Positions 35,660 to 43,607 are shown, numbered from the stretch's first letter. The stretch: 60,597 bases of DNA from UBA1801 sp035353395 (GCA_035353395.1 DAOPZL010000014.1:1-60597), one strand, 5' to 3'. The notes: generated by a model not told the origin, from the sequence alone. Numbers and translations: made by a program.

Positions 35660-36526
35660 TCACTCGGCGGCCGGCCAAGTTTCGCGGCCTGGGGGATGAT
35701 CGTGCCCCAGGGCTTCGAGCAGGCGCTTCGCATGGTCGATGCTGGAAGGCTTCGGCTCGGCGATGTGATGGAGATGGAGGACTCGGCGTGCCTCGTCCAC
35801 TTGGCGGATGATCCGGCGCGTTTCTTCGAAGGAGGTGGGTGCTTCGGCGAACTCGCATGTCGCGGCATCCACCGCGCCCGCGGACCGGAGTCGGGCGGCC
35901 ATGCGGCTGCAGCGGCAGGGCGCCCGGTCATCGAGCAGCCCACAGTGGGCACGGAGGAAGCCCACCATGGCTTCCCGGGCTTTCTGGAGCCGTTTGCGGA
36001 AGAGCGCCGGCTCGATGTCCAGGATGCCGGCGGCCTCGGGCCCCGGCATCTCCAGCACCTCGCCCAGCACGAAGGCCAGGCGATGGGGGCGATCCAGGCA
36101 CTGGAGCATTCCCAGGGTGCACCCCACCTTGATCTCGTCGATGAGGACGGAGGACTCGGACTCCAGGAGCCCTCCGGGCCCGGGATCCCGGGCCAGGTCC
36201 TCGGCCATGTGCTCGAAGCTGTGGTGGAGTCGCTCCACGGCGCTCTTCTTCACATCCAGGAGGTAGTTCACCGCCACCCGGTAGGCCCAGGTGCGGACCT
36301 GGCTGCGCCCGTCGAACTGTGCCAGACGCGTGACCACCCGCACCAGGATCTCCTGGGTCGCATCCTCCGCCTCCGCGCGGTTCCCCAGCATCCGCAGGGC
36401 GAGGCCGTAGATGCCGCCCTGGAGGGCGCGCACCAGCTGGTCCAGGGCCTCCGGGTGGCCATCCGTGGCCCTCCGGACCACCTGTTGGAGATTCGTTCCA
36501 GCTGGCTCGCTCGCCGGGTTGTGCAT
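35660..36526 (-). CDS. ECF-type sigma factor with a cysteine-containing C-terminal extension
   Basis: 288 residues. Region 2 reads GLALRMLGNRAEAEDATQEI (about 41-60) through TWAYRVAVNYLLD, and region 4 covers about 135-190. A further ~95 residues follow and begin with C195-x8-C204-R-C206, perhaps a metal or redox site. This lies outside the usual ECF core. It is the first gene of the SirTM-macrodomain set (5 bases to the sirtuin) and may control it. The ATG at 36526 has AGGAG about 7 bases upstream; the frame is open much further upstream, but there it runs into the IS relic and is not homologous. No anti-sigma gene is visible. Confidence 0.85.
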   Translation of the reverse strand: MHNPASEPAGTNLQQVVRRATDGHPEALDQLVRALQGGIYGLALRMLGNRAEAEDATQEILVRVVTRLAQFDGRSQVRTWAYRVAVNYLLDVKKSAVERLHHSFEHMAEDLARDPGPGGLLESESSVLIDEIKVGCTLGMLQCLDRPHRLAFVLGEVLEMPGPEAAGILDIEPALFRKRLQKAREAMVGFLRAHCGLLDDRAPCRCSRMAARLRSAGAVDAATCEFAEAPTSFEETRRIIRQVDEARRVLHLHHIAEPKPSSIDHAKRLLEALGHDHPPGRETWPAAE

Positions 36527-36622
36527 GGTCGGCTCCTGGGGTCGCCCCTGCTCATCGACAGCGCTCCTGGCCGGGGTGAGCCAGAAGGTTCTCTCTTTGG
36601 ACGAACTCGGTGGGTTCGGTGT

Positions 36623-36632
36623 GAACCGGTTC
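36623..36632. promoter_or_regulatory. Palindrome upstream of the sigma factor gene
   Basis: GAACCGGTTC is a perfect 10-base palindrome about 100 bases before the sigma start, followed by a second TTCGGTTCCGG. GGAAC-like sequence on the reverse strand recalls ECF -35 boxes, so this may be an operator or an autoregulated promoter. A full -10 could not be assigned. Confidence 0.25.
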
Positions 36633-36751
36633 GGTTCCGGACGAGGGATGCTTCCGGTCTCGACGCTGCGAGGAGTCGTGAAAGCGGGTACAAGGACAAT
36701 CCATGCTGAGATATGAGGTCTTGTCCACACCCGGGGGCCGGAATCCTGGTT

Positions 36752-37022
36752 GTGTATAAAAGCGTCTGTAAGTCCGGCTTGAGGGACTTGGCCGAGGAAG
36801 TGGTGCAGGCACTGGCGGCGATCCTGGGCAGGACGGGAGTCAAGGGGGTGTCGACGCGGGAGGAGGCCCCGGCTCGCCCAGGAGGTGCTGGGCCGGCTGG
36901 ACTGGGCGAGCGAGACGAGATACCCCTGAACCAGGAACCGAAGCGCCGGAGGGGGCGCACTGTCCGCATCATGCCGAACCCGGCCTGCCGGGACCGCGTC
37001 TTCGGGCCGGTTCTCGGAGACC
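36752..37022 (+). pseudogene. Second IS256-family transposase relic
   Basis: Reads on the plus strand from an end (36752: GTGTATAAAAGCGTCTGTAA) closely similar to the end of the first relic. Recognisable pieces are DLAEEVVQAL, then a jump to KRRRGRTVRIMPNPACRDR close to the C-terminus. The region in between (most of the protein, including the DDE core) is missing. The 3' terminal repeat was not found; the relic ends at the tRNA-Arg terminator. The two relics have opposite orientation and lie on either side of the five-gene set. Confidence 0.75.
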
Positions 37023-37050
37023 AAAAGAAAAGGCCGACGCGACGTCGACC
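37023..37050 (-). terminator. Terminator of the tRNA-Arg gene
   Basis: On the minus strand an 8-bp stem (GGTCGACG/CGTCGGCC with a TCG loop, 37050-37032) is followed by TTTTCTTTT (37031-37023), 8 bases after the tRNA 3' end. This is a compact Rho-independent terminator. Confidence 0.85.
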
Positions 37051-37057
37051 GGAAGAT

Positions 37058-37133
37058 TGGTGGTCCTGGCGCGACTTGAACGCACGACCTACCGCTTAGG
37101 AGGCGGTTGCTCTATCCACTGAGCTACAGGACC
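37058..37133 (-). tRNA. tRNA-Arg, anticodon CCT
   Basis: A 76-nt tRNA on the minus strand, with the CCA encoded. The acceptor stem GGTCCTG pairs with CAGGACC, A is the discriminator, and the anticodon stem-loop is ACCGC-CTCCTAA-GCGGT. The T-arm has GTGCG-TTCAAGT-CGCGC. It reads codon AGG. Its 3' end points into the accessory island, the usual side for integration. Confidence 0.97.
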
Positions 37134-37208
37134 CACACCACTGCACGGGAAAGTATAGCCGATCCGGGCGATTCCGTCTGTCGCTCGGGGGGAGGTGGGG
37201 CGCGGGGG

Positions 37209-38819
37209 TCAGGCCTTCTTGGCGAGGTAGTCCTCGTAGGACCCCTGGAAGTCCTCGATGCCGTCGGGGCCGAAGTTCCAGATGCGGGTGGCGACTTCGT
37301 CGATCAGGTCCTCGTCGTGGGTGACGAGCAGGACGGTGCCTTCGTAGCGCTGCAGGGCGGCGTTGAGGGCGATGACGGATTCCAGGTCCAAGTGGTTGGT
37401 GGGCTCGTCGAGGACCAGGAGGTTGGGCTTCAGGAGCATGAGCTTGCAGAACATGAGTCGGCAGGACTCGCCCCCGGAGAGCACCTCGGTCTTCTTCACG
37501 CCCTCGTCGCCCCGGAAGAGCATCTGTCCCAGGATGCCGCGGATGTCCTCGATGTAGGCCTCGGGATCGTACTGGCGGAGCCAGTCCACCAGGGTCCAGC
37601 CGTCCTGGATGGACTCCCGGTAGTCCTGGGGGAAGTAGCCCACGCTGATCTCGTGCCCCCAGCGGACCGTGCCGGAATCGAGATTGCGGTCGGCCTCGTC
37701 GACGCCGGGGGCGTCGGCCAGCAGGGCCTTGACCAGGGTGCTCTTGCCGGCGCCGTTGCGGCCCATGATGGCGACCTTCTCGCCCCGGCCGACGTTCGCG
37801 GTGAAGTCCCGGATGACCTCCAGCCGGCCGCCGGCGTCCCCGTAGCCGGCGCAGACATGCTCGAACTCCAGGGCATGCCGGCCGCTGGGGCGCTTCTGGT
37901 CGAACTTGATGTAGGGGCGGGCGATGTTGCTCCGGGCCAGGTCCCCGGGCGTCAGGCGCTCCACTTCCTTGCGCCGGGAGGTCACCTGGGAGGACCGGGT
38001 GCCCGCCGCGAAGCGCTGGATGAACTCGTTGAGCTGGGCGATCTTCTTCTCGCGCTGGGCGTTCTCGGCCTCCAGCCGGGACCGGATCTGGGTCTTCTGC
38101 ATCACCATGTCGTCGTAGCCGCCGACGTACTGGATGATGGTCTGGTAGTCGATGTCCGCGATGTGCGTGCAGACCCGGTTCAGGAAGTGCCGGTCGTGGC
38201 TGATGACGATGACGGTGCCGTCGTAGTGGTTGAGGAAGTCCTCCAGCCAGTGGATGGAATCGAGGTCCAGGTGGTTGGTGGGCTCGTCCAGGAGGAGGGC
38301 CTGGGGGTGTCCGAACAGGGCCTGGGCCAGCAGGACGCGCATCTTCTGGCCGCCCTGGAGTTCGCCCATCCGCCGCTCGTGGCAGCTCTCGGGGATGTCC
38401 AGGCCGTCCAGCAGGACCGCCGCGTCGCTCTCCGCGGTGTAGCCGTCCTCGTCGGCCACGACGCCCTCCAGCTCCGCGACGCGCAGGCCTTCCTCGTTGG
38501 TCATCTCCGGCTTGGCGTAGATGGCGTCCCGTTCCTCGAGCGCCTTCCACAGGGCCTTGTTGCCCATGATGACCGTGTCGAGGACGCGGAACTCGTCGAA
38601 GGCGAACTGGTCCTGGCTGAGGGTGCCGATCTTCCTCGGCCGCTGGAGCGTGCCGCTGTGGGCCTCGAGCTCGCCCGTCAGGATCTTCATGAAGGTCGAC
38701 TTCCCGCTGCCGTTGGGCCCCGTGAGGCCGTAGCGGCGGCCGGGCGTGAAGGTGGTGGTCACGTCCTCGAAGAGGATCCTCGCGCCGAAACGCATCGTCA
38801 CGTTCTGTACCGCCAGCAT
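37209..38819 (-). CDS. ABC-F family ATPase (YbiT-like)
   Basis: 536 residues with two ABC ATPase domains and no membrane part. First domain: GPNGSGKST near residue 34, GELQGGQKMRVLLAQAL, LLLDEPTNHLD. Second domain: GRNGAGKSTLVKALLA, SGGESCRLMFCKLMLLKPN, VLDEPTNHLDLESV. The linker between them holds the charged coiled-coil (P-site tRNA interaction motif) found in ABC-F proteins. The length and the order of motifs fit the YbiT branch, which acts on ribosomes. It starts about 75 bases upstream of the tRNA-Arg gene in genome order, with no shared operon. Confidence 0.92.
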   Translation of the reverse strand: MLAVQNVTMRFGARILFEDVTTTFTPGRRYGLTGPNGSGKSTFMKILTGELEAHSGTLQRPRKIGTLSQDQFAFDEFRVLDTVIMGNKALWKALEERDAIYAKPEMTNEEGLRVAELEGVVADEDGYTAESDAAVLLDGLDIPESCHERRMGELQGGQKMRVLLAQALFGHPQALLLDEPTNHLDLDSIHWLEDFLNHYDGTVIVISHDRHFLNRVCTHIADIDYQTIIQYVGGYDDMVMQKTQIRSRLEAENAQREKKIAQLNEFIQRFAAGTRSSQVTSRRKEVERLTPGDLARSNIARPYIKFDQKRPSGRHALEFEHVCAGYGDAGGRLEVIRDFTANVGRGEKVAIMGRNGAGKSTLVKALLADAPGVDEADRNLDSGTVRWGHEISVGYFPQDYRESIQDGWTLVDWLRQYDPEAYIEDIRGILGQMLFRGDEGVKKTEVLSGGESCRLMFCKLMLLKPNLLVLDEPTNHLDLESVIALNAALQRYEGTVLLVTHDEDLIDEVATRIWNFGPDGIEDFQGSYEDYLAKKA

Positions 38820-38885
38820 CCTCGCCTCCCGAACCCACCATTTTACCGGAAGACGGCCGGGATCCCGAGCGGAGATCCCGCTCCG

Positions 38886-39350
38886 CTACCTGCGGGCCTC
38901 GCGCCGCCGGGGACGGCCGCCCGAGGCCCACACGTGGCCGGCCAGCAACAGCAGGCCCAGGTCCCGGAGGAGGTCCCGCTTCATGTCCGACAGCCGCTCC
39001 TCGTCGCTCTTCACGGCGGCGGCGGTCCCGAAGCAGCCGCAGTCCACGGGGTGGTGCCGCGCGAGGTTGATGGACAGCGCCAGGGTGAACGCCAGCAGCA
39101 GGGCCGCGATCCACCCGGCGGCCGCGCGCTTCCAGACGCCCAGGCAGAGGGCCAGGCCGCAGGCCAGCTCCAGCCAGGGCAGCACGAGGGCGGCCGGGTG
39201 GAGGCTCCACGCGGGGGCGAGCTGGTACATCCAGATGGCCTTCGCGAAGCCTGGGGGATCCGCGATCTTGGGGAGGGCCGCGACGACGAAGACGAGCCCC
39301 AGCGCGATCTGGGTGCGCACCGTGAGCCAGGGGTGGAGGAGCCACCTCAT
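38886..39350 (-). CDS. MauE/DoxX-like membrane protein
   Basis: 154 residues with four hydrophobic segments (about 10-28, 45-63, 70-90, 125-143). RTQIALGLVFVVAALPKIADPPGF and VDCGCFG (two cysteines at the periplasmic side) are typical of the MauE family, which is linked to disulfide formation and cytochrome maturation. It overlaps the start of the rhodanese gene (4 bases, ATGA), so the two are coupled. A role in periplasmic sulfur/disulfide chemistry is a reasonable inference. Confidence 0.8.
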   Translation of the reverse strand: MRWLLHPWLTVRTQIALGLVFVVAALPKIADPPGFAKAIWMYQLAPAWSLHPAALVLPWLELACGLALCLGVWKRAAAGWIAALLLAFTLALSINLARHHPVDCGCFGTAAAVKSDEERLSDMKRDLLRDLGLLLLAGHVWASGGRPRRREARR

Positions 39351-39910
39351 CGCTGCGCTCCCTTCCGGACGGGCCGGCCCTGTCTCGTCCAGTCCGGGTA
39401 GCCGGCCATGTAGAGGCGCAGGTTCCGGTAGCCGAGCGGAATCAGCCGGTCGGCCAGGAGACGGGAGTCTGCGCAGTCCCCGCCGTCGCAGTAGATGACC
39501 AGGGGACTGGTGGAGGCCGGCTTGGCGAGGGCCTCGAAGGCGGTGATCCGGGCCTCGATCGCGTCCTCCCAGACCGGCAGGCTCCAGGCGCCGGCGACAT
39601 GGCCCTCCGCGTAGGCGGCGCTCCGGCGCGCGTCGAGAAAGGGGGCCCCGGACCGGTAGAGCGCCCAGGCGTCTTCCGGCGAGGCCTCGCGGACGGGCTG
39701 GGCCGGGTCCGCGGCGCCGGGGGCCGGCGGGACCTGGGCCCCGGAAGCCGCCGGGCGCCCGCTCCACGGGAGATGCCGGGAGGCGCCGGCCGTGGCGTTG
39801 GAGATCACCGCGCACACTCCCGCCAACGCCAGGAGCAGCCCGGCCTGGAGGAGAACGTGGGAACGTCCGTGCATGCCCCCAGTGTCCAGCATGCGGGCCG
39901 GACCCGCCAC
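39347..39910 (-). CDS. Rhodanese-domain protein with N-terminal membrane anchor
   Basis: Up to 187 residues. A hydrophobic segment near the N-terminus (LLQAGLLLALAGVCAVI) suggests a membrane anchor or signal, followed by a proline/alanine linker and a single rhodanese domain. The active-site cysteine is in VIYCDGGDCADS. The start is uncertain: GTG at 39910, ATG at 39892 and ATG at 39874 are all possible and none has a strong ribosome site. It probably handles sulfane sulfur in the periplasm, with the MauE-like protein encoded by the overlapping gene. Confidence 0.8.
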   Translation of the reverse strand: MAGPARMLDTGGMHGRSHVLLQAGLLLALAGVCAVISNATAGASRHLPWSGRPAASGAQVPPAPGAADPAQPVREASPEDAWALYRSGAPFLDARRSAAYAEGHVAGAWSLPVWEDAIEARITAFEALAKPASTSPLVIYCDGGDCADSRLLADRLIPLGYRNLRLYMAGYPDWTRQGRPVRKGAQR

Positions 39911-39925
39911 TGGCGAATGGAAGGG

Positions 39926-40936
39926 TCAGCCCAGGGCCACCTTGTGCCGGGCGCCCGCCGGGGGGCGTTCGAGCCCGCGCAGGCTGCGCCTCCACCCCGG
40001 GAAGTCCAGGCCGGTCCCGATGATCACGGCCAGCAGGGGGGCGGGCGCCCCGTCCGGCAGGAGCGGCAGGGGGAGGATCTCCACGCGGTGGTCGGCCACC
40101 TGGAAGGCCCAGCGGTCCGAGCCGTCGTTCCGGGGGGGCCAGCCCGCGAAGGCGGCCACGCCCTTGGCGCGAAGCAGCTCTCCCCGGTCGGGCCTCCGCT
40201 GGAACAGGACCTCCAGGGCCTCGGGGTCCACGGGGTGGTCCCAGCGGAGGGCCAGGGCGCGCACCCCCGCGAAACTGAGATCGCCCGCCGGGACATGGGG
40301 GCCCGGCGGGGTGCGCAGGTCGCCCTTCCACGGGTCGGGGCTTCCCGCCGGGGGCTCGCCCATCCGGGAAGGCACGACGGCGAGGGGCCCGAAGGCGGCG
40401 CGGAGCTCACCCTCCCAGGCCACGGCGAGGCTGGGATCGAGATCGGCCTTGCTGACGTAGACCAGGCTGGCCAGGGCGGCCTGGTGCCGGAGGAGGGGGC
40501 GCTGGGCCAGGTGGTCGAGGGGCGTGAGGCAGGAGATGACGGACAGGCAGCCGGCCAGCTTCAGGCGGCCCGACAGGGGCGGTTCCGCCTCCAGGTCCAC
40601 GAGGTCCGTGGGGTCGGCGAGCCCCGTGGTCTCGAGCACCACCCGCTCGGGCCTGCGGTCCTCCGGGAGGTCGCACCAGCCCGCCAGGGCGGCGATGACA
40701 TCCCCCCGCAGGCTGCAGCACACGCACCCGTTCACCAGGTTGGTGATGCCCGCCAGTTCCGGGCGTTCCGCCGAGACGAGCGCCCCGTCCACGCTCACGG
40801 TCCCGAACTCGTTGATGAGGACGGCCACCTTGCGGCCTTCCGCGATCTCCCGCTTCAGGAGCCGGTTGACGACCGTGGTCTTGCCGGAGCCCAGGGGGCC
40901 GGTGACGATGAGGACTTCCAGGGCGGGTTCAGCCAT
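39926..40936 (-). CDS. CobW/G3E-family GTPase
   Basis: 336 residues. The P-loop is GPLGSGKTT (residues 13-21), Walker B ERVVLETTGLADP, and the metal-binding C71-V-C73-C74 motif of COG0523 proteins (GCVCC) is intact. The C-terminal half contains a CobW_C-like domain (LSFAGVRALALRWDHPVDPEALEVLF, then KGVAAFAGW). The family acts as GTP-driven metallochaperones for Zn, Co or nitrile hydratase metals; which metal is not evident. A B12-dependent mutase is encoded far upstream but no direct link is claimed. TAGCAT lies 6 bases before the ATG, as for a leaderless mRNA. Confidence 0.9.
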   Translation of the reverse strand: MAEPALEVLIVTGPLGSGKTTVVNRLLKREIAEGRKVAVLINEFGTVSVDGALVSAERPELAGITNLVNGCVCCSLRGDVIAALAGWCDLPEDRRPERVVLETTGLADPTDLVDLEAEPPLSGRLKLAGCLSVISCLTPLDHLAQRPLLRHQAALASLVYVSKADLDPSLAVAWEGELRAAFGPLAVVPSRMGEPPAGSPDPWKGDLRTPPGPHVPAGDLSFAGVRALALRWDHPVDPEALEVLFQRRPDRGELLRAKGVAAFAGWPPRNDGSDRWAFQVADHRVEILPLPLLPDGAPAPLLAVIIGTGLDFPGWRRSLRGLERPPAGARHKVALG

Positions 40937-40942
40937 GCCTCG

Positions 40943-40948
40943 ATGCTA
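40943..40948 (-). promoter_or_regulatory. Possible -10 element placed for a leaderless CobW GTPase mRNA
   Basis: On the minus strand TAGCAT is followed by six bases (CGAGGC) and then the ATG. With a normal 6-7 base distance to the start of transcription, the transcript would begin at the start codon. No -35 is evident. Confidence 0.3.
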
Positions 40949-40996
40949 CCCGCACTCCTGGATGTCTTTCAGCGCGCCTTGTGGGAGTCTGGAAGG

Positions 40997-42253
40997 ATGA
41001 GATGGCAGGATCTGACGTATCTGGGCACCGTTGCGCTCGCGGGGGGCGCCGCCCGGGCCGCGCGGAGGGGGCTCCCCGAAGGCTGGCGGATCCGGCTGGA
41101 GGCCCGGCCGCCCGAGGATCTGCCCGCGGGCTGGATCTGGCTGCACGCGGTCAGCGTGGGGGAGCTGATCCTGGCGGAAGGGATCCTCGGCTGGCTCCGG
41201 GAACGGGGGCACCGGATCCACGTCACCACGGGCACGCCCGCGGGGCTCGCCCTGCTGGGGAAGCGGATGGCCTCCTGGAACCGGGACGGAGCGCAGGTCA
41301 CGGGCGGCGCCTTTCCGCTGGATGATCCCGCCGGCCTGAGGCCGTTCCTGGGGCCGCCTCCGGCCGCCTATGTCGCCCTGGAGACGGAGCTCTGGCCCAA
41401 CCTGATCCGGGTCCTGGAGGCGCGGGGGATCCCTTGCGCGATCGTCAACGGGCGCCTGACGCGCCGAAGCCTCGAGCGGGGCGGGGCCTGGATGCGGACG
41501 GCCGCGGGGCGCCTGGCCGTGGTGGCCGCCCGGGACGAGGCCTCCGCCGAGGCGTTCCGGAAGCTGGGGGCGCGCCGGGTGGCCCTGGGCGGGAACCTGA
41601 AGGCCGATCTGCCTCCGCCCAGGCCCCTGCACGAGGCCTGGGCGCCCCTCCGCGAGGCCTGGGCCGGGGCGAAGATCCTGGTGGCAGGCAATACCGTGGA
41701 GGGGGAGGAGGCGCTGCTGGTGGAGGCCTGGTCGCGCGTGCGGGAGGCCCACCCGGGGCTGCGCCTGGTCCTCGCGCCGCGCCAGCCCCGGAGGTTCCAG
41801 GAGGTGGCCGACCGCTTCGCGCAGATGGGGCTGAGTTTCCGCCGCGCGTCGGGCGTCTGGCCCCGGGAGGCGGCGCCCTGGAGGACCTGCGACGTGCTGC
41901 TCCTGGACACCCTGGGCGAGCTGCCTTCCGCCTACAGGGAAGGAACGGTGGCCCTGGTGGGCGGGGGCTGGCGCTGGGACGGGGGGCACAACCCCCTGGA
42001 GCCCGCGCGCTGGGGGGTGCCGACCCTCGCCGGTCCGGGGTTCAGGAACTTCGAGGACCTGGTCGCGCCCCTGGCGGAGGCGGGACTGCTGAGGATCGTG
42101 CCGGCCGAGGACCTGGTCCCGGCGGTCGCCTCCGCGCTGGACGAGGCTCCGCCACGGCCGGGGACCTCCCTGGTCGCGCTGCCCCCGGCCCTCCGTGGAG
42201 CGCTGGCGCGGACCTGCGCCATTCTGGAGGATGTCCTGCCCCCCCCTCGCTAG
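40997..42253 (+). CDS. waaA: 3-deoxy-D-manno-octulosonic acid (Kdo) transferase
   Basis: 418 residues, the usual size. An N-terminal helix anchors it to the inner membrane. WIWLHAVSVGELILAEG carries the conserved Glu, and ALETELWPNLIR and GNLKADLPP are WaaA motifs. GGWRWDGGHNPLEPARWGVP is the C-terminal GT-B nucleotide-sugar site. It transfers Kdo from CMP-Kdo to lipid A precursor and shows the cell makes LPS. The ATG at 40997 has GGGAG about 9 bases upstream. It diverges from the CobW gene. Confidence 0.93.
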   Translation: MRWQDLTYLGTVALAGGAARAARRGLPEGWRIRLEARPPEDLPAGWIWLHAVSVGELILAEGILGWLRERGHRIHVTTGTPAGLALLGKRMASWNRDGAQVTGGAFPLDDPAGLRPFLGPPPAAYVALETELWPNLIRVLEARGIPCAIVNGRLTRRSLERGGAWMRTAAGRLAVVAARDEASAEAFRKLGARRVALGGNLKADLPPPRPLHEAWAPLREAWAGAKILVAGNTVEGEEALLVEAWSRVREAHPGLRLVLAPRQPRRFQEVADRFAQMGLSFRRASGVWPREAAPWRTCDVLLLDTLGELPSAYREGTVALVGGGWRWDGGHNPLEPARWGVPTLAGPGFRNFEDLVAPLAEAGLLRIVPAEDLVPAVASALDEAPPRPGTSLVALPPALRGALARTCAILEDVLPPPR

Positions 42254-42279
42254 AATGCTGGGAACGAGGAGCTGGCCGA

Positions 42280-43203
42280 ATGGCGCACACCGTATCACCG
42301 CACGTGCTGATCATCGACGATGACGTCGCTGTGCTCACCATGATCAGCGACGCCCTGGCGGAGTACGGCCTGCAGGTCCATCCGTTCGCCGAGGGCGCCG
42401 CGGCCATGGCGTTCCTGGAGGACCCCGGCGAGCAGGTCCTGGACCTGGTGCTTTCGGACATCAACATGGAGGGGCTCGACGGCTTCGACGTGATCCGCCG
42501 CGTGAAGGCCGTCAACCCCAACCTGCCGGTGGTGCTGATGACCGGGCAGGCCTCCCTGGACTACGCGATCCGCGCGATGCGCCTGGGGGCCTCCAACCTG
42601 TTCCAGAAGCCCCTGAGCATCCGGGAGCTGGTGAACAGCCTCTTCCACCTGGTCAGCATGCACCGGGAGATCCGCCTGGCCGAGGCGGGCCTGCGCGGCC
42701 TGGTGCGGGAGACGCGCCATTTCTCGTTCCGCTCCGACGAGCTGGACATCCCGAGCCTGGTCATGCACCTCACGGACCGGATGGTCCCTCTCGGGTTCGC
42801 CCATCCGGGCAACCAGGACGTCATCGCGATGGCCTACCACGAGGCCCTCGTGAACGCCCTCGAGCACGGCAACCTGGAGATGGATTCCAGCCTGAAGGGG
42901 GACTTCATCACGGGCCAGGACGCCTATGCGGCGCTGCTGCAGAGCCGCCTGGGGGATCCCGCCTTCGCCGCCCGCAAGGTCGACGTGCGGGTCCTCACCA
43001 CCCCCGAGCGGTACGAGGTCGTCATCACGGACGACGGCCGGGGCTTCGACATCAGGAAGGTCGACCCCATCTCCGACGCCTCGCTGCGCAAGCAGTGCGG
43101 CCGGGGCCTTGCCATGATCCGCATGGTCATGGACGAGGTGACCTACAACGAGAAGGGCAACCAGATCCGCCTGGTGCTGCGGAAGAAGAACGAGCCCTGC
43201 TGA
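42280..43203 (+). CDS. Response regulator fused to an anti-sigma-type (HATPase) kinase domain
   Basis: 307 residues. N-terminal receiver domain: acidic pocket IIDDD (residues 11-15), phosphoacceptor D60 (LVLSDINMEG) and the lysine in LFQKPLS (~109). The second half is a GHKL ATPase of the RsbW/SpoIIAB type: N box EALVNALEHGN (~188-198), G1 box DDGRGFD and a final GLAMIRMVMDEVTYNE. There is no dimerisation/histidine domain. The combination suggests a phosphorylation-controlled anti-sigma or protein serine kinase. TAGAAT at 42251 gives a possible promoter 23 bases before the ATG. It converges with trxA. Confidence 0.9.
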   Translation: MAHTVSPHVLIIDDDVAVLTMISDALAEYGLQVHPFAEGAAAMAFLEDPGEQVLDLVLSDINMEGLDGFDVIRRVKAVNPNLPVVLMTGQASLDYAIRAMRLGASNLFQKPLSIRELVNSLFHLVSMHREIRLAEAGLRGLVRETRHFSFRSDELDIPSLVMHLTDRMVPLGFAHPGNQDVIAMAYHEALVNALEHGNLEMDSSLKGDFITGQDAYAALLQSRLGDPAFAARKVDVRVLTTPERYEVVITDDGRGFDIRKVDPISDASLRKQCGRGLAMIRMVMDEVTYNEKGNQIRLVLRKKNEPC

Positions 43204-43208
43204 AGGGT

Positions 43209-43238
43209 GCGGGGAACGCCCCCGGGGGCGCTCCCCGC
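43209..43238. terminator. GC-rich hairpin between convergent genes
   Basis: A near-perfect inverted repeat (GCGGGG..CGCCCC / GGGGCG..CCCCGC, one mismatch) lies between the stop codons of the response regulator and trxA. It can act for both directions but has no T-run on either side, so it may work as a barrier rather than a classical terminator. Confidence 0.45.
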
Positions 43239-43250
43239 GGTCCTGCGGCG

Positions 43251-43571
43251 CTACATCGCCTGCTGGATGAAGGCCTTGAGCTGGGGCTTCGGCGACCCGC
43301 CGACCTTCTGGGCGATCTTCTGGCCGTCCTTGAAGAGCAGCAGGGTCGGGATGGACATGATGCCGAAGCGGCTCGCCACCTCCGTGTTCTCGTCCACGTT
43401 GATCTTCACGATCCTGGCCTGGCCCTGGAGCTCGCCCGCGAGCTCGTCGAGGAGGGGCGCGATCATCTTGCAGGGACCGCACCAGGGAGCCCAGAAATCC
43501 ACCAGGGTCACGCCCTGGGCGATGGTCGACTCGAACTGGCCGTCGGTGATCTGCTGGACGAGATTGGACAT
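43251..43571 (-). CDS. trxA: Thioredoxin
   Basis: 106 residues, one thioredoxin domain without signal peptide. The active site W30-C31-G-P-C34 is canonical, and the cis-proline is in GIMSIPTLLLF. It reduces disulfides in cytoplasmic proteins and depends on thioredoxin reductase, which is not in the window. It lies 36 bases downstream of the cNMP-binding gene on the same strand. Confidence 0.96.
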   Translation of the reverse strand: MSNLVQQITDGQFESTIAQGVTLVDFWAPWCGPCKMIAPLLDELAGELQGQARIVKINVDENTEVASRFGIMSIPTLLLFKDGQKIAQKVGGSPKPQLKAFIQQAM

Positions 43572-43607
43572 GGGAAGCCTCGCAAGGGACGGTCCGGAGG
43601 ACCGGGT

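Noticed and set aside
36527..37024. N-terminal extension of the sigma factor frame into the IS256 relic
   Set aside because: The extra ~165 residues are antisense to the transposase relic and lack homology; a good ribosome site stands before the ATG at 36526.
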